The notes beneath the pieces are model-generated. The model searched no databases. It saw nothing but the letters and a program-made list of their open reading frames with translations, and was not told the origin of the DNA. This document shows positions 20,040 through 29,936 of a DNA stretch of 64,000 bases, piece by piece. The number at the start of each line of letters is the position of its first letter. Positions within the stretch are counted from its first letter, which is position 1. Made by a program: the position numbers and the translations under genes. The stretch lies in assembly GCA_963170055.1 (NCBI GenBank), contig CAUJGJ010000188.1:3348571-3412570 (forward strand), given 5' to 3'. The DNA is from Halisarca cf. caerulea. Its lineage: Eukaryota > Porifera > Demospongiae > Chondrillida > Halisarcidae.

Positions 20040-20655
20040 GGTACACACACAAGCACACAGTATTGTACACACACTAACATGCAGTACTGTACATACACAC
20101 ACTAGCATGTAGTACTGTACACACACTAGCATGCAGTACAGTACACACACTAGAATGTAGTACTGTACACACACTAGCATGTAGTACTGTACACACACTA
20201 GCATGTAGTACTGTACACACACTACAATGTAGTACTGTACACACACTAGCATGTAGTACTGTACACACACTAGCATGTAGTACTGTACATATACTAGCAT
20301 GTAGTACTGTACACACACTAGAATGTAGTACTGTACACACACTAGAATGTAGTACTGTACACACACTAGAATGTAGTACTGTACACACACTAGAATGTAG
20401 TACTGTACACACACTAGAATGTAGTACTGTACACACACTAGCATGTAGTACTGTACACACACTAGCATGTAGTACTGTACACACACTACAATGTAGTACT
20501 GTACACACACTAGCATGTAGTACTGTACACACACTAGCATGTAGTACTGTACATATACTAGCATGTAGTACTGTACACACACTAGAATGTAGTACTGTAC
20601 ACACACTAGAATGTAGTACTGTACACACACTAGAATGTAGTACTGTACACACACT
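20040..20655. repeat. 24-bp minisatellite with 264-bp higher-order repeat
   Basis: About 25 copies of the CTAGCATGTAGTACTGTACA-plus-CACA unit. Variant units (ACATATACTA, CTACAATG, CTAGAATG) recur in the same order 11 units apart: the ATATACTA variant is at 20287 and 20551, exactly 264 bp. The array has thus grown by block duplication of 11 units. The long minus-strand frame (VQYYILVC repeats) is not a gene. Confidence 0.95.
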
Positions 20656-22379
20656 TGCCATGTCTATGTACGGGCTTGGAATACTACCTCTAATTAACAA
20701 ACTCAAGGATGTCTGCAGGCAAGTGTGGTTTGCGGATGACGCAGCCTCTGGAGGGAAGATTGAGCAACTGAAGGAATGGTGGTCCAAGTTGCTGCGAGCT
20801 GGCCCGGCATTTGGATACATTCCTAATCCCTCCAAAACTTGGCTCATAGTCAAGGAGGATGTTTATGATGAAGCCAAAGTGGCTTTTGCTAACAGTGGAA
20901 TTAATATCTCATCCTCTGGTCGTAAACATCTCGGCTCAGCTCTTGGAAAGTCTGCATTTGTACAGGATTTCCTGAAAGCCAAGGTTGTTAAATGGAGCAA
21001 AGAATTGGAGCTTTTGACAACTATTGCGAAGACAGAGCCTCACACCGCCTACTCAGCCCTTACTCATGGGCTTATGAGCAAGTGGACATACATAATGAGA
21101 ACCACCCCTGAGGCATCCAGTCTTCTTACCCCTCTGGAAGACATTCTTAGGCACAAGTTCATCCCAGCAATTACAGGCAGAAGATCCATTACTGATGTAG
21201 AGCGGGAGTTGTTTGCCCTGCCTTGCCGATTGGGCGGCCTGGGTATCCCCAATCCAACCATTGTCTCCGACTCTTACTACAATACTTCATTTGAGATTTC
21301 TGCACCACTTGTACAATCGATCATTGAAAGCAAGTATCAATATTCCAGTGATGTGGAGCTTGAGCAGAATCACATCAAGTACTCAATGAAGAAGCGCAAA
21401 CGAGAGCAGCAGAATGACGATGCAATGAACTTGAGGCCACCTGACACACTGAAGAGAGCAATGGAGCTAGCAAAGGAGAAAGGGTCGTCTAGCTGGTTAA
21501 CAGCTCTACCCTTGGAGTCCCATGGGTTTGCTCTACACAAGAGTTCCTTCAGAGATGCACTGTGTCTCAGGTATGGGTGGCAACCTGAACGTCTGCCTAC
21601 ACGGTGTGACTGTGGTGATGCCTTTACTGTCGATCATGCACTCAATTGTCCGAGAGGTGCTTTTCCAACAATAAGGCATAATGAAGTCAGAGATTTCACT
21701 GGGCAGCTGTTGACAGAGGTGTGCCATGATGTTTGTATTGAGCCTGTACTGCAACCCCTCGAGGGTGAAAGACTCAATTTGGCCAGCTCAATCAGAGATG
21801 ACAATGCCAGGACAGACATTCGGGCTAGGGGATTCTGGGGATGTAGCCATCAGTGTGCATTTTTGGACGTAAAGGTTTTTAACCCCAACGCACAGACCAA
21901 TCGGAAGTTCCCCTTAGCCGCTTGTTATCGTCATCATGAGAAGATGAAGAAGAGAGCCTATGAGCAGCGAGTCACAGATATTGAACATGGCTCCTTTACC
22001 CCACTGGTGTTTAGCACCACGGGTGGAATGGGGAAGTTGGCTGATACGTTCTACAGACGTCTAGCTTCACTTGTTTCGGCCAAGAGAGACCAGCCATACC
22101 ATCAGATCATGGGTTGGCTGAGGTGCCATCTCAGCTTTTCCCTGCTTCGATCAGCAGTGATGTGCCTCAGAGGATCACGATCATCCTCCAGATTTGCCCC
22201 CAGATGTCCAGATTCTATTGACCTTGCAATCAGCGAGGCTAGAATCATCTAACTTTATTATATTAATTACTATATACATTGTGTACTAACCAGATATTAG
22301 GTGCTTTGTACTAATCAGTTATGTATTTTGCATGTCATTTATCTCAATTACATCATTTTTGTATAAAATTTAAAAAATA
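20656..22379 (+). mobile_element. 5'-truncated non-LTR retrotransposon insertion
   Basis: The insertion starts abruptly at the end of the minisatellite, contains the 3' part of a reverse-transcriptase ORF, and ends with an A-rich tail (TTTAAAAAATAAAAAACC). The flank beyond the tail (ACCACAGGCTGCACACACTA) matches the empty paralogous site at about 12.85 kb, which fixes the right border. Loss of the 5' end is typical of target-primed reverse transcription. No clear target-site duplication was found. Confidence 0.8.
20660..22252 (+). CDS. Reverse transcriptase C-terminal part with zinc-binding and possible nuclease regions
   Basis: 530 aa, open from the truncation point; the first ATG is only the first Met left, not the native start. 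Residues about 1-60 are the end of the RT palm, with the catalytic box WFADD (the two Asp at 26-27) and the later GPAFGYIPNPSKTWLIVK segment, then an RT thumb-like region. Residues about 316-330 form a CDCGDAFTVDHALNC motif, compatible with a CxCx8HxxxC zinc-binding site. From about 380 comes RTDIRARGFWG, then FLDVKVFNP, which could be a PD-(D/E)xK-type nuclease site as in LINEs with a restriction-like endonuclease. That last point is inference. The frame ends LRGSRSS...EARII. It is the only long plus-strand coding region in the window. It lacks the first RT motifs, so it cannot be active by itself, yet it has no internal stops, which suggests a young insertion. Confidence 0.85.
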   Translation: MSMYGLGILPLINKLKDVCRQVWFADDAASGGKIEQLKEWWSKLLRAGPAFGYIPNPSKTWLIVKEDVYDEAKVAFANSGINISSSGRKHLGSALGKSAFVQDFLKAKVVKWSKELELLTTIAKTEPHTAYSALTHGLMSKWTYIMRTTPEASSLLTPLEDILRHKFIPAITGRRSITDVERELFALPCRLGGLGIPNPTIVSDSYYNTSFEISAPLVQSIIESKYQYSSDVELEQNHIKYSMKKRKREQQNDDAMNLRPPDTLKRAMELAKEKGSSSWLTALPLESHGFALHKSSFRDALCLRYGWQPERLPTRCDCGDAFTVDHALNCPRGAFPTIRHNEVRDFTGQLLTEVCHDVCIEPVLQPLEGERLNLASSIRDDNARTDIRARGFWGCSHQCAFLDVKVFNPNAQTNRKFPLAACYRHHEKMKKRAYEQRVTDIEHGSFTPLVFSTTGGMGKLADTFYRRLASLVSAKRDQPYHQIMGWLRCHLSFSLLRSAVMCLRGSRSSSRFAPRCPDSIDLAISEARII

Positions 22380-23045
22380 AAAAACCACAGGCTGCACACA
22401 CTACACTGTACATGGCTACCGTACATGAGAGCTAGGGACAACATACAAGCCTATAAGCTGTACAATGATATGATAGAGACTCGTTGCTACACCTGCTTGA
22501 TATAATTTATGACTCTCAAACAGGATTCTCAACTGCACATGACGGTTTGGCCATGTAAGTTTTCATCAGTTGAGATGGACAGGTCTTACAAATGATGAAG
22601 GCCTGTTTTACGTGACTGAAGAGTTCCATACAATAATCAATCTACGTATGCTAAAACATGAGAACTCAGTTTCAAAGTCAAAAGTACATCACTATAATAA
22701 TTACCATAGCAACATGGAGGACAGAGGGAAGGTCAAGTGCTAATAGACTTAAACATGGACCGTGAATATAAAAGTTCCCGTATTTGCGATACCAAGCATG
22801 GATTCTGCTGCAAGCTATTGCATTTTCCAGATCACAGTTTCAAGAATGGCTTAAAAGTAGCCTGGTGCACCAAAATGGCTATTGCCCTTTTTCGGAATTT
22901 GAAAAGCGCACGCACAAATTAACAAGGTGGGCGTTTCAGGTATTTTTCAAGATTTAGACCTGATCATTAATATAAGACAGAAACTGGCCATTTTCTTGAC
23001 GCATACAGCTTTTCGGGGCAGATCGAAGAATAAAATGCTGTTTGA
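22380..23045. other. Spacer downstream of the LINE fragment
   Basis: 22380-22620 continues the spacer split by the LINE and matches 12.84-13.09 kb. The rest is AT-rich with no recognised feature. Confidence 0.5.
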
Positions 23046-23597
23046 TTACAAATGTGTGGCAAGCAGCAACTTGGTTTCCAGACTTGCTTCGTAGTGGCTC
23101 AGTAGCTCTTTGGATACGTCGTCTGAAAGTTTGCTCCTGACAGCTCCTATTTGCTGTGATATGTCAGTCTTGTCCTGGTCACTTGCGAAATAATACAAGA
23201 TTCTCGGCCTCTTGGCTTTCAAACGAGGACAGAAACAGAACAAATTTGCCGTCTTTACACCTATACAAAGATCTCTATGTCTTGCGAGCTTCAATGTCAC
23301 TCTTTCAGAGCTCTCAACCCTTTGTGTGCCCCATGTGTGAGATCTTGTATTAGAATGAGTGAGATTACTATACTTACGAGTGAGACATGCTTTCAAGTTA
23401 ACCATCAAATATACTAAATGTAATAATATGCAACAATAATGCTTTTTCAGAAAGAATTTCAAAATTTGCATGGTAAATAGTAAGGATATTATGCTTATGG
23501 CATGGCTAAAATACCCTTTGAACCACACTGGCCTAGTTTGGGAAGTGGAAGTGGTACCAGTAGCTACTGTAGCTGCCACCTCATTGATGTGTGACAA
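23046..23597 (-). CDS. Unrecognised ORF, possible exon
   Basis: 183 codons open. The C-terminal half (about 23046-23345: ERVTLKLARHRDLCIGVK onward, with SDQDKTDISQQIGAV and DVSKELLSHYEASLET) has protein-like, helix-prone composition, whereas the N-terminal half is hydrophobic and AT-driven. A 5' splice-like CGTAAGTATAG lies in the middle on the minus strand. It could be the last exon of an unknown gene or a chance ORF. I do not recognise it. Confidence 0.2.
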   Translation of the reverse strand: MSHINEVAATVATGTTSTSQTRPVWFKGYFSHAISIISLLFTMQILKFFLKKHYCCILLHLVYLMVNLKACLTRKYSNLTHSNTRSHTWGTQRVESSERVTLKLARHRDLCIGVKTANLFCFCPRLKAKRPRILYYFASDQDKTDISQQIGAVRSKLSDDVSKELLSHYEASLETKLLLATHL

Positions 23598-23901
23598 AGT
23601 TTACATTAATGTGTGTAGCCTTAATTGCCAACTGATTATTGCGTGAGAAAGGTGACACTGATGCGTGTGAGCGTGAGCTGTGGTGCTGATGCGTGTGTCT
23701 CACGCACAATGCGTGAGAGTTGAGAGCTCTGCTCTTTAGGTGTCAGTCGTCGAGAAATGGTTTCAAGTTCAACTGTACGGCTACCACAAGCAAAAATGAC
23801 AAAAACGCTCGACACAATTGGGACGATTGAGACGCTTAGTATGCATTAGTATTACAGTCCTGTATAGTGTTTCCTGTACATTTGCATGAGTGGAAGACTT
23901 C
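23598..23901. other. Spacer with GCGTGAG repeats
   Basis: Contains several GCGTGAGA/GATGCGTGTG words at about 23640-23730 in loose tandem. No gene seen. Confidence 0.4.
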
Positions 23902-24699
23902 CTACAGTACGGACCCGAAAAAAAGTAACGCGAAACATAAACAAGAATCCGCTAAACGAACCGCAAAGGCGAGAATACCGCTAATAGAGAAACGTGCACT
24001 GCTAAGCGTAAACAGAAAAAGGGCTAAATGAGGATCGCGAAAGGGATAAGCGCTGACCGAGAGAAGTAAACCGAAAACTGAGACTTTATAAGGACGAGAG
24101 TTGAGTGGTATACAGCATGTCGTGTGAGCGAGGAAGAAAGATCGCTAGAGAATGCCTATGAGCCTTTACTGGAAACAGCAGATACAGTGCCGTACCTAGC
24201 TATGGGGCAGGGGGGGGCAACTGCCCCCCCTGGAAAACTGGCTTCAGAATGAAAATAAATTCTAGCCACTTTGGTTTACAGCAAAATCTGAAGCTACAGT
24301 ACACAAATAAGCTATATTCTGGATTAAAACTACCTTTTCTCAATGTTCTACTGATATTAAGCTGGTTCGGCGACATTTCGTTCCTGTAAAACTGAGTGCG
24401 ACCGTTCTTTGTCTGTTCTAAATAACAACACTGCAGGCGGCCATTTTGTTCATATCCTTATGCGTGCGTACATGTGACTATCATGTGCACGTGCTGACTC
24501 AGCAACACGTGCTAGTGCTGATTGAGCGCTGAATAAACATGGCATGATACGATAATTATGCATGACTCCGCTGCACATTCGATCATTGAGTATTACTATG
24601 ATATCAGATTCTATGCATGACTTTCACCGCCGCAACAAGAAGACATGCAGGTATACATTTAAGACATATAAAGTTTTAGAATTTCTTTATACCTGGCTG

Positions 24700-24990
24700 C
24701 CCCCCCTGAAGAAAAAAGTTATGTACGGCCCTGAGATAGTCCAACTTTATTCCGATTCGGATTGCTCATATGGAGATATCGAGCGTGTCCTTCGACACGA
24801 AGCGAAGATCGTTCCGAAGAAGACCATTTGGGCTATTATCAAGAAGTACAAGGAGCACGGGACGATTGGACGTTTGGCAGGGTCCGGGCCGGAAGACAGC
24901 CAAAGCTTACTGCAGAAGTCCTAGCGTTGGTCAAAGCTAAAATGCGAAGACGACGAAACCACTGCCGTTCACCTGGTCGAGATAAGTGAA
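24700..24990 (+). pseudogene. Transposase helix-turn-helix remnant
   Basis: Frame 1 gives EIVQLYSDSDCSYGDIERVL then a segment with TIWAIIKKYKEHGTIGR, which looks like the N-terminal helix-turn-helix DNA-binding domain of Tc1/mariner-type transposases. After about 24885 the similarity moves to another frame (GRQPKLTAEVLALVKAKMRR), showing a frameshift. The DDE catalytic part is missing. The element is therefore non-autonomous. Confidence 0.65.
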
Positions 24991-25117
24991 CCGTCAATCA
25001 GAAAACGTTAAAAGCCAAACCAGAAAGCGGGAAACGCTTGGCAATTCGCGTAAAGGTAAGCGCAACGTATCCGCTAAAATAAACGAGAAACGGAAACGAC
25101 TAGGCTAACCGCGATTA

Positions 25118-25181
25118 TAGTCTGGCCAGCTAGACCGTCTCCCGCAAGCGCGCTTGCGGGAGACGGTCTAGCTGGCCAGAC
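25118..25181. repeat. Perfect 64-bp palindrome (foldback insertion) with flanking direct repeat
   Basis: AGTCTGGCCAGCTAGACCGT...CTTGCGGGAGACGG reads the same on both strands over about 32-bp arms with almost no loop. The bases CTAACCGCGATTAT stand on both sides, consistent with a target-site duplication. Arm ends match the foldback at 1117. Confidence 0.85.
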
Positions 25182-25222
25182 TAACCGCGATTATCGTTAC
25201 TTTTTTTCTGTCCGTACTGTAG

Positions 25223-25384
25223 TATTATAAGTAATAGCTCCATTCTTTACAGTACTTGTCTAACATTAAATGCAATCCGCCATTTATTTCAAAACGCAAA
25301 ATCATGTGCATCACCCCCCCCCCCCCCTTTTATACTTTTTTACACATTTAATGGCAATGTAAGCCTTAGGGTAAACTTCACTTC
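25223..25384. other. Short spacer with C run
   Basis: A run of about 14 C followed by T-rich sequence at about 25314-25345. No gene seen. Confidence 0.5.
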
Positions 25385-25672
25385 ATTTGAACACTCCTCC
25401 TGGACCAGCAAACTAACAACTTCTCCTGGACCAGTAAACAAACAACTTCTCCTGGACCAGTAAACAAACAACTTCTCCTGGACCAGTAAACAAACAACTT
25501 CTCCTGGACCAGTAAACAAACAACTTCTCCTGGACCAGTAAACAAACAACTTCTCCTGGACCAGTAAACAAACAACTTCTCCTGGACCAGTAAACTAACA
25601 ACTTCTCCTGGACCAGTAAACTAGCAGCTCCTCTGGACCAGTAAACTAACAACTCCTCCTAGACGGGCCAGT
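25385..25672. repeat. 26-bp minisatellite, about eleven copies
   Basis: The unit is CAACTTCTCCTGGACCAGTA plus AACAAA. Central copies are identical, edge copies are diverged. Minus-strand frames across it (LFVYWSRRSC, VCLLVQEKL) are artefacts. Confidence 0.95.
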
Positions 25673-26258
25673 AAATTGAATGCAGTGACACCCAATGCTA
25701 CATGGTCCCTCGAACAGATTAGAGAGGTTGTCAGATCATCCAGTAATTCTTAGAACAGTCAAACATGGTGATTGGCCCTCAGGATATTGTCTGACTTGAG
25801 AGAATTTTGGATTATTGACATATCAGATTGAGAGGCTTCACTATACAAGATACTACAGCTATATATGTACAGTATTTGAAGTTGGGAATATGATGTATAT
25901 TATCATTGGTGCTACCGTTGTTGTTGTTGTAGTTGCAGTTGTAGTTGTAAGCCAATATACGTAGGTACATACATGCAGTAATATCTACGTACACAATGAT
26001 AGTCAATCCACACCCACATACAGGGAGGTAAACACAAAACGAGACTAATATATAATTATATAAGTTTCAAAATAGATCATTTGAGCTGTTATTACAGTTG
26101 TGATTCGGAAACTGTCATGCAAAACAGAACACTCGGTAAACTCACAGAGACAAGGGACAGAAGTATAGTCTACTTGTCTTTACTTATACCACAACACTAT
26201 ATACACTGTAGTTGAGAACGTCACTACACTAGCCATGCATAATACACAAAGAAAGCTA
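25673..26258. other. Spacer and 3' flank of copy 7
   Basis: No gene. From about 25990 it carries the shared class B 3' flank (CCACACCCACATACAGGGAG onward). A TTGTTGTTGTAGTTGCAGTT stretch lies at 25919-25950. Confidence 0.55.
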
Positions 26259-27962
26259 CTACAACCATAATGCTTCATAGTAATGAGGTTCCTCCTCCTC
26301 CTCTTGTTCTTCCTTCAGCTGCACCTGCTCAGCTTTGTGGCAGCTTTTGATTTTGGCAGCAAATCTTTGACAGCAAGCACGTGTGGAAGGGAACTTGTAG
26401 CAGAACCGTACAATGACAATGAAAGCAGGAAAGAACAAAAGACTGTAAGTAATTATAATTAGAAATGATCGAAATAGGATGTCCTCATCGGAGGAAGAAA
26501 TTGTGCTGTTTGAAGATTTGTTCAGAATCTGCACATAAATATTGCCCAGGGACATTATGACTAAATAAACGAGATACAAAGTCTCAAGATAATTGTGTTT
26601 TGGATTCTTGAAAGGCTGAAACAGACTGTGAATAGCAAGGATTAGCACAAAGAAGAATAAAATGACAACAGGTTTACAAAGATACACCACCCAAAGGATC
26701 ATGAGGTAGAGAAGGTGTACTCCAGCAAACCACCTCATCTTGTCCTTGTACACTCCTTGAAACACATCAAACACTGGATCTAGTTTGGGAAAGCGAGGGA
26801 GAGATCTCCCTGTCAACTTGTGGAAGAGAGCAGGGATGGATGGATAGTATATGAGGGAAAGAGGAAGGGGCAAAAGGAAGAATAGGAACACTACAGAAGG
26901 AATAAAATACTGAAGGATATGATTACCTACCGACTTGAAGGAAGTTCCCGGAGCCTTATTAGGAACAACATCAAGGAAAATGCTATCAAAATATACCGTA
27001 TATGAGTCATTACAAGTAACAGAAGTAGCATGATGAGAATAGAAGACATTACTATAATTATCAAATACAACATAGCAGCAATTAGGTTTGATGTGAACTG
27101 ATCCAAGGGCAACTCTCATAGAAATGGCCACCAAATCACCATAGCTGAGGACAATGATGGAACAGATGGCGTGAATGAATGTACTACCAATGTGTTTCTC
27201 TCTGAAGTTCCTCACTGCTCTCCTCACCTTAGCCCAGGGAAGACGACACTTCTGAAGTGGACATGAAGTGCACTTGACCAGGAAAAACACAAGAACGATG
27301 ACAACTAGTACAACGATGTACTTACAATATTCAAGCACAATAAACCTGGGTTGGTCTGGTAAGAAAAAATTCTGCATCACCAAGACAGCTGTAAGGGATC
27401 CAACCACAGAGGCCAAAGGTACACACTGGTAGAAGAAGACAAAGGAGTGATTAGGTCCAGAAGCAAGATTACAATTGAAGAAGATTATGATGGGAAGGAA
27501 AATGAGAACCAAACCAAAACCAAATGACAACAGTGAAAGAAGAGTATTGTCGGAATGATTGCAATTGGAGCCACGACACAAACACACATCACCTTGCCCT
27601 AGGCAAGTACTACTTTGCACTTGGCAGGCATAAGGTTCAAAACAAACATATGGGAGTGAGGGTCCATATACAGGTTCAACCCTGGTGGTATTGGAAAGGG
27701 AACTACCACTCTCTTCACTTCTCGGACTACATGACATTGTGAATTCACTGTCAGAACTGAAGCAGTTCCCACTTCCATTGAAAGCTTCAAAACAAGTGCT
27801 GGCATCACAGGATACCCTAGCTCCCCCAGAATCCCTGTGGTAACTACAGGAAGTGATATTACAGGTTCCACTGCTTGAAGAACTCTCAGACAAAGTAACA
27901 TCTTGTCCCCTGGAAAGGCTGACTGCCATTGACAAGAACAAGAACACACCCAACTGAAACAT
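26259..27962 (-). CDS. Class B nine-TM receptor-like membrane protein (copy 7)
   Basis: Intact; 567 aa from the ATG at 27962 (MFQLGVFLFLSMAVSLSRGQ). An in-frame upstream ATG at 28022 would add 20 residues but lies upstream of the TATA-like box, so I prefer 27962. The ectodomain opens with the shared DVTLSESSSSSGTCNITSCS block and then has a copy-specific insert with extra Cys (VQSSTCLGQGDVCLCRGSNC). The outside loop between TM4 and TM5 is longer than usual (PNKAPGTSFKSVGNHILQYF), partly shared with copy 10. The core lies at about 26716-26870. The C-terminus is type II: a CCQRFAAKIKSCHKAEQVQL-type segment, Glu-rich, ending YYEALWL, where the usual Glu of the E-W motif is Leu. Confidence 0.86.
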   Translation of the reverse strand: MFQLGVFLFLSMAVSLSRGQDVTLSESSSSSGTCNITSCSYHRDSGGARVSCDASTCFEAFNGSGNCFSSDSEFTMSCSPRSEESGSSLSNTTRVEPVYGPSLPYVCFEPYACQVQSSTCLGQGDVCLCRGSNCNHSDNTLLSLLSFGFGLVLIFLPIIIFFNCNLASGPNHSFVFFYQCVPLASVVGSLTAVLVMQNFFLPDQPRFIVLEYCKYIVVLVVIVLVFFLVKCTSCPLQKCRLPWAKVRRAVRNFREKHIGSTFIHAICSIIVLSYGDLVAISMRVALGSVHIKPNCCYVVFDNYSNVFYSHHATSVTCNDSYTVYFDSIFLDVVPNKAPGTSFKSVGNHILQYFIPSVVFLFFLLPLPLSLIYYPSIPALFHKLTGRSLPRFPKLDPVFDVFQGVYKDKMRWFAGVHLLYLMILWVVYLCKPVVILFFFVLILAIHSLFQPFKNPKHNYLETLYLVYLVIMSLGNIYVQILNKSSNSTISSSDEDILFRSFLIIITYSLLFFPAFIVIVRFCYKFPSTRACCQRFAAKIKSCHKAEQVQLKEEQEEEEEPHYYEALWL

Positions 27963-28003
27963 TGCTACAGATCTACTGTAACAGTTCTGTAGAATGGGGC
28001 GTA

Positions 28004-28033
28004 CTGTATATAATTCAGACACTCTATTTCAAG
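28004..28033 (-). promoter_or_regulatory. Putative core promoter of copy 7
   Basis: On the coding strand, CTTGAAATAG (28024-28033) precedes the TATA-like ATTATATAC (28005-28013), about 45-70 bp upstream of the ATG at 27962. Confidence 0.45.
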
Positions 28034-28364
28034 CAAAACTAGAGGTCCTGGAGAATAAAATTATACTGTACCATATACTAGCAAGTCACTCCGTGTGAGT
28101 TGTACTTATGTAAACACACTAAATAACATTTCGGTCCCAAGGGGGCTTTGTGGGAAGCAAGTACCATAGTTGTTACCTTTTGCTCTATGTGGCAGAGGGT
28201 GACATCTTAAAAATGGAAGCGATCCAAATTATCAAAAGAGATAAGTAAACTTTCTTCTATGAAAACAGCCACCATGTTTGACACACAATATATTATGGAC
28301 TTCGATTATTAACTGGACAACTAGAAAACCCAGCCTGAATAAAAAACTAACATATCAATAGCAT
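28034..28364. other. Gene-free 5' flank of copy 7
   Basis: Contains GGTCCCAAGGGGGCTTTG and ATTATCAAAAGAG words, also found upstream of copy 15. No coding signal. Confidence 0.4.
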
Positions 28365-28800
28365 TTGGTACACAGCATCAGAGATGGATGAGAACTACAT
28401 TCCTATGCAGTTGAGTCGATGAGATGAATACGAAAACTGCACGCAAAGATAATGTCACACACACTTACAAAAAGTTGACTAGTATAACAGCAAATCATCG
28501 ACTGTAGTATTACAGTGTGTACTAGGTCACTTCAGCTTCATAGATTACAACTTCTACCCATAAACCATCAACATGAGACTCTTTGAGGACATGTTTCCTA
28601 TATACAACAGTGCACTGGGTACAGAACACCTTTTCTCCCTAGGAACTGGGCAGTAACTGTTAGTATTATAATGAAAGACATACACAGCTGCAAGTAACAA
28701 TTTGTATTCATTGCCCCCACCCTTGTTTGTTTCTTCAAGGTAATTACATTCATTGTGTGAGCAGTTGGGTTACACCCCTTGCCACGCCTCACATGTTCTG
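28365..28800 (-). pseudogene. Class C relic: 3' and 5' flanks joined, body missing
   Basis: On the minus strand the 5' flank of class C genes (copies at 47.99 and 50.65 kb) leads to ATGTCCTCAAAGAGTCTCAT. After about 40 bp the sequence jumps to a class C 3' end (GAAGCTGAAGTGACCTAG) and the class C 3' flank (AGATGGATGAGAACTACATT, AAAAGTTGACTAGTA). About 1.4 kb of coding sequence is missing. Similar joins are seen at 34.7 and 54.9 kb. Confidence 0.6.
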
Positions 28801-29830
28801 GTCATGCCTGCCTTTTGGCAGGAACAGATCCACATACTAATAATATGCATGAGCATTGCCACATTACTCAGTACATCAACTGGTTATACTGCTGGCTAAT
28901 TCAGGAAAGAACACATATCAGTGATATATGTGTATTTGTATATGTACTGTACTGTACTGTCCGAAATTTTCGAGGGACTTTACTTTTGCAAATTTCACGA
29001 ATGGCTTCGTATTTGCGAAATTTTTATTTATTTGTGAATTTTTCTGAATGGCTGCCATATCAGATGCTTCAGAAATAATTGATCCTTGTTAACAGGCCTG
29101 TATTTTTGTATGAATTTGGACACCCAATCGTCCTCAGTGAAGATGTGTAAGTTTTGTGAAGTCACCTGGAAGCCATTACTATATAAAAGAGACACAGATA
29201 TTGTTGTCCCCACCCTTACTGGTTTCTAAGACTTATGGTAATTACATTCATTGTGAGAGTAAATGGGCTACAACCCTTGCAACACCTCACACCCTCTGGT
29301 CATGCCTGCCTTTTGGCAGGGAGAGATTCAAATCCTATGAGCATTGCCACTTTACTTAGTACATTAACTGGTTATACCATACAAGGGATGTAATTTTGAG
29401 GGTACAAATTTTTCACAAATTTGGATGTGAGTTAATTTTTAGTGAAAATACACCCAGTCCTGATGAATAGTATGGGCATACACATGATATACTGAGTGGT
29501 TTGTGAAGTCAAAATCATTGTATGTCAACATGCACAATAAGTACAGTGGAACCTGTCTAATGCAGTCACCCTTGGGACAGAACTTACACTTACACTACCA
29601 GGGTTCTCATTAACATTCATTACAGGCAAGCCATGAATATTTAATAAATTGTGATCAAAAGCAAATATGACTGTGGTTGTGTAGATGTTGCTCTTCTACC
29701 CCCCCCCCCCCGTACGTTTTTGTAACTACAGGGATAATTACTTATTTCAAAGGTGATTGGTGACACATTAGACAGGTGGCCGGATTAAACGGAATATAAT
29801 GTATTGCAATAGATGGCTTATTGTTTGGAG
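28801..29830. repeat. Spacer with second flank copy and MITE piece
   Basis: About 29205-29320 repeats the class C 5' flank word order (CCCCACCCTTACTGG, TATGGTAATTACATTCATTG, CTCTGGTCATGCC). About 29544 starts a TACAGTGGAACCTGTCTAAT MITE-type end. A C run is at 29699-29710. No gene. Confidence 0.55.
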
Positions 29831-29831
29831 T

Positions 29832-29936
29832 CATAGGGCTAGATGAACACTGTGCAAATTCCTACATCCCGCATGTGCTGCATCGTGCTGCACACGCGGG
29901 ATGTAGGAATTTGCACAGTGCACATCTAGCCCTATG
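29832..29936. repeat. Long foldback, arms about 45 bp
   Basis: CATAGGGCTAGATG(AACACTGTGCAAATTCCTAC) is mirrored by GTAGGAATTTGCACAGTGCA followed by CATCTAGCCCTATG, with a short loop. A single right arm plus flank (CACCTAGCCC.GTACC) recurs at about 36.6 kb. Confidence 0.9.

Larger units (their letters stand above)
23902..25222. mobile_element. Decayed Tc1/mariner-like DNA transposon, about 1.3 kb
   Basis: The ends are inverted copies: left CTACAGTACGGACCCGAAAA followed by AAAGTAACGCG, right CGTTACTTTTTTTCTGTCCG followed by TACTGTAG. TA dinucleotides next to the ends fit Tc1/mariner target sites. The interior has a different word use from its surroundings (many CGCTAAA, AACGCGAAA and AAACCGA words) and contains a broken transposase N-terminus. 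A separate 64-bp palindrome is inserted near the right end. Confidence 0.8.

Noticed and set aside
20040..20655. CRISPR-like regular repeats
   Set aside because: Units are directly adjacent without unique spacers, the genome is animal and there are no cas genes. It is a minisatellite. The same applies to the arrays at 12.1, 12.6, 16.8 and 25.4 kb.
20022..20853. 210- and 259-residue frames with eight-residue repeats (VQYYILVC; SVCTVLHS)
   Set aside because: Direct by-product of a 24-bp minisatellite; both frames are open at the same time and end in unrelated flanks.
25340..25652. Repeat protein LFVYWSRRSC/VCLLVQEKL
   Set aside because: Translation of the 26-bp minisatellite in shifting frames; not conserved.
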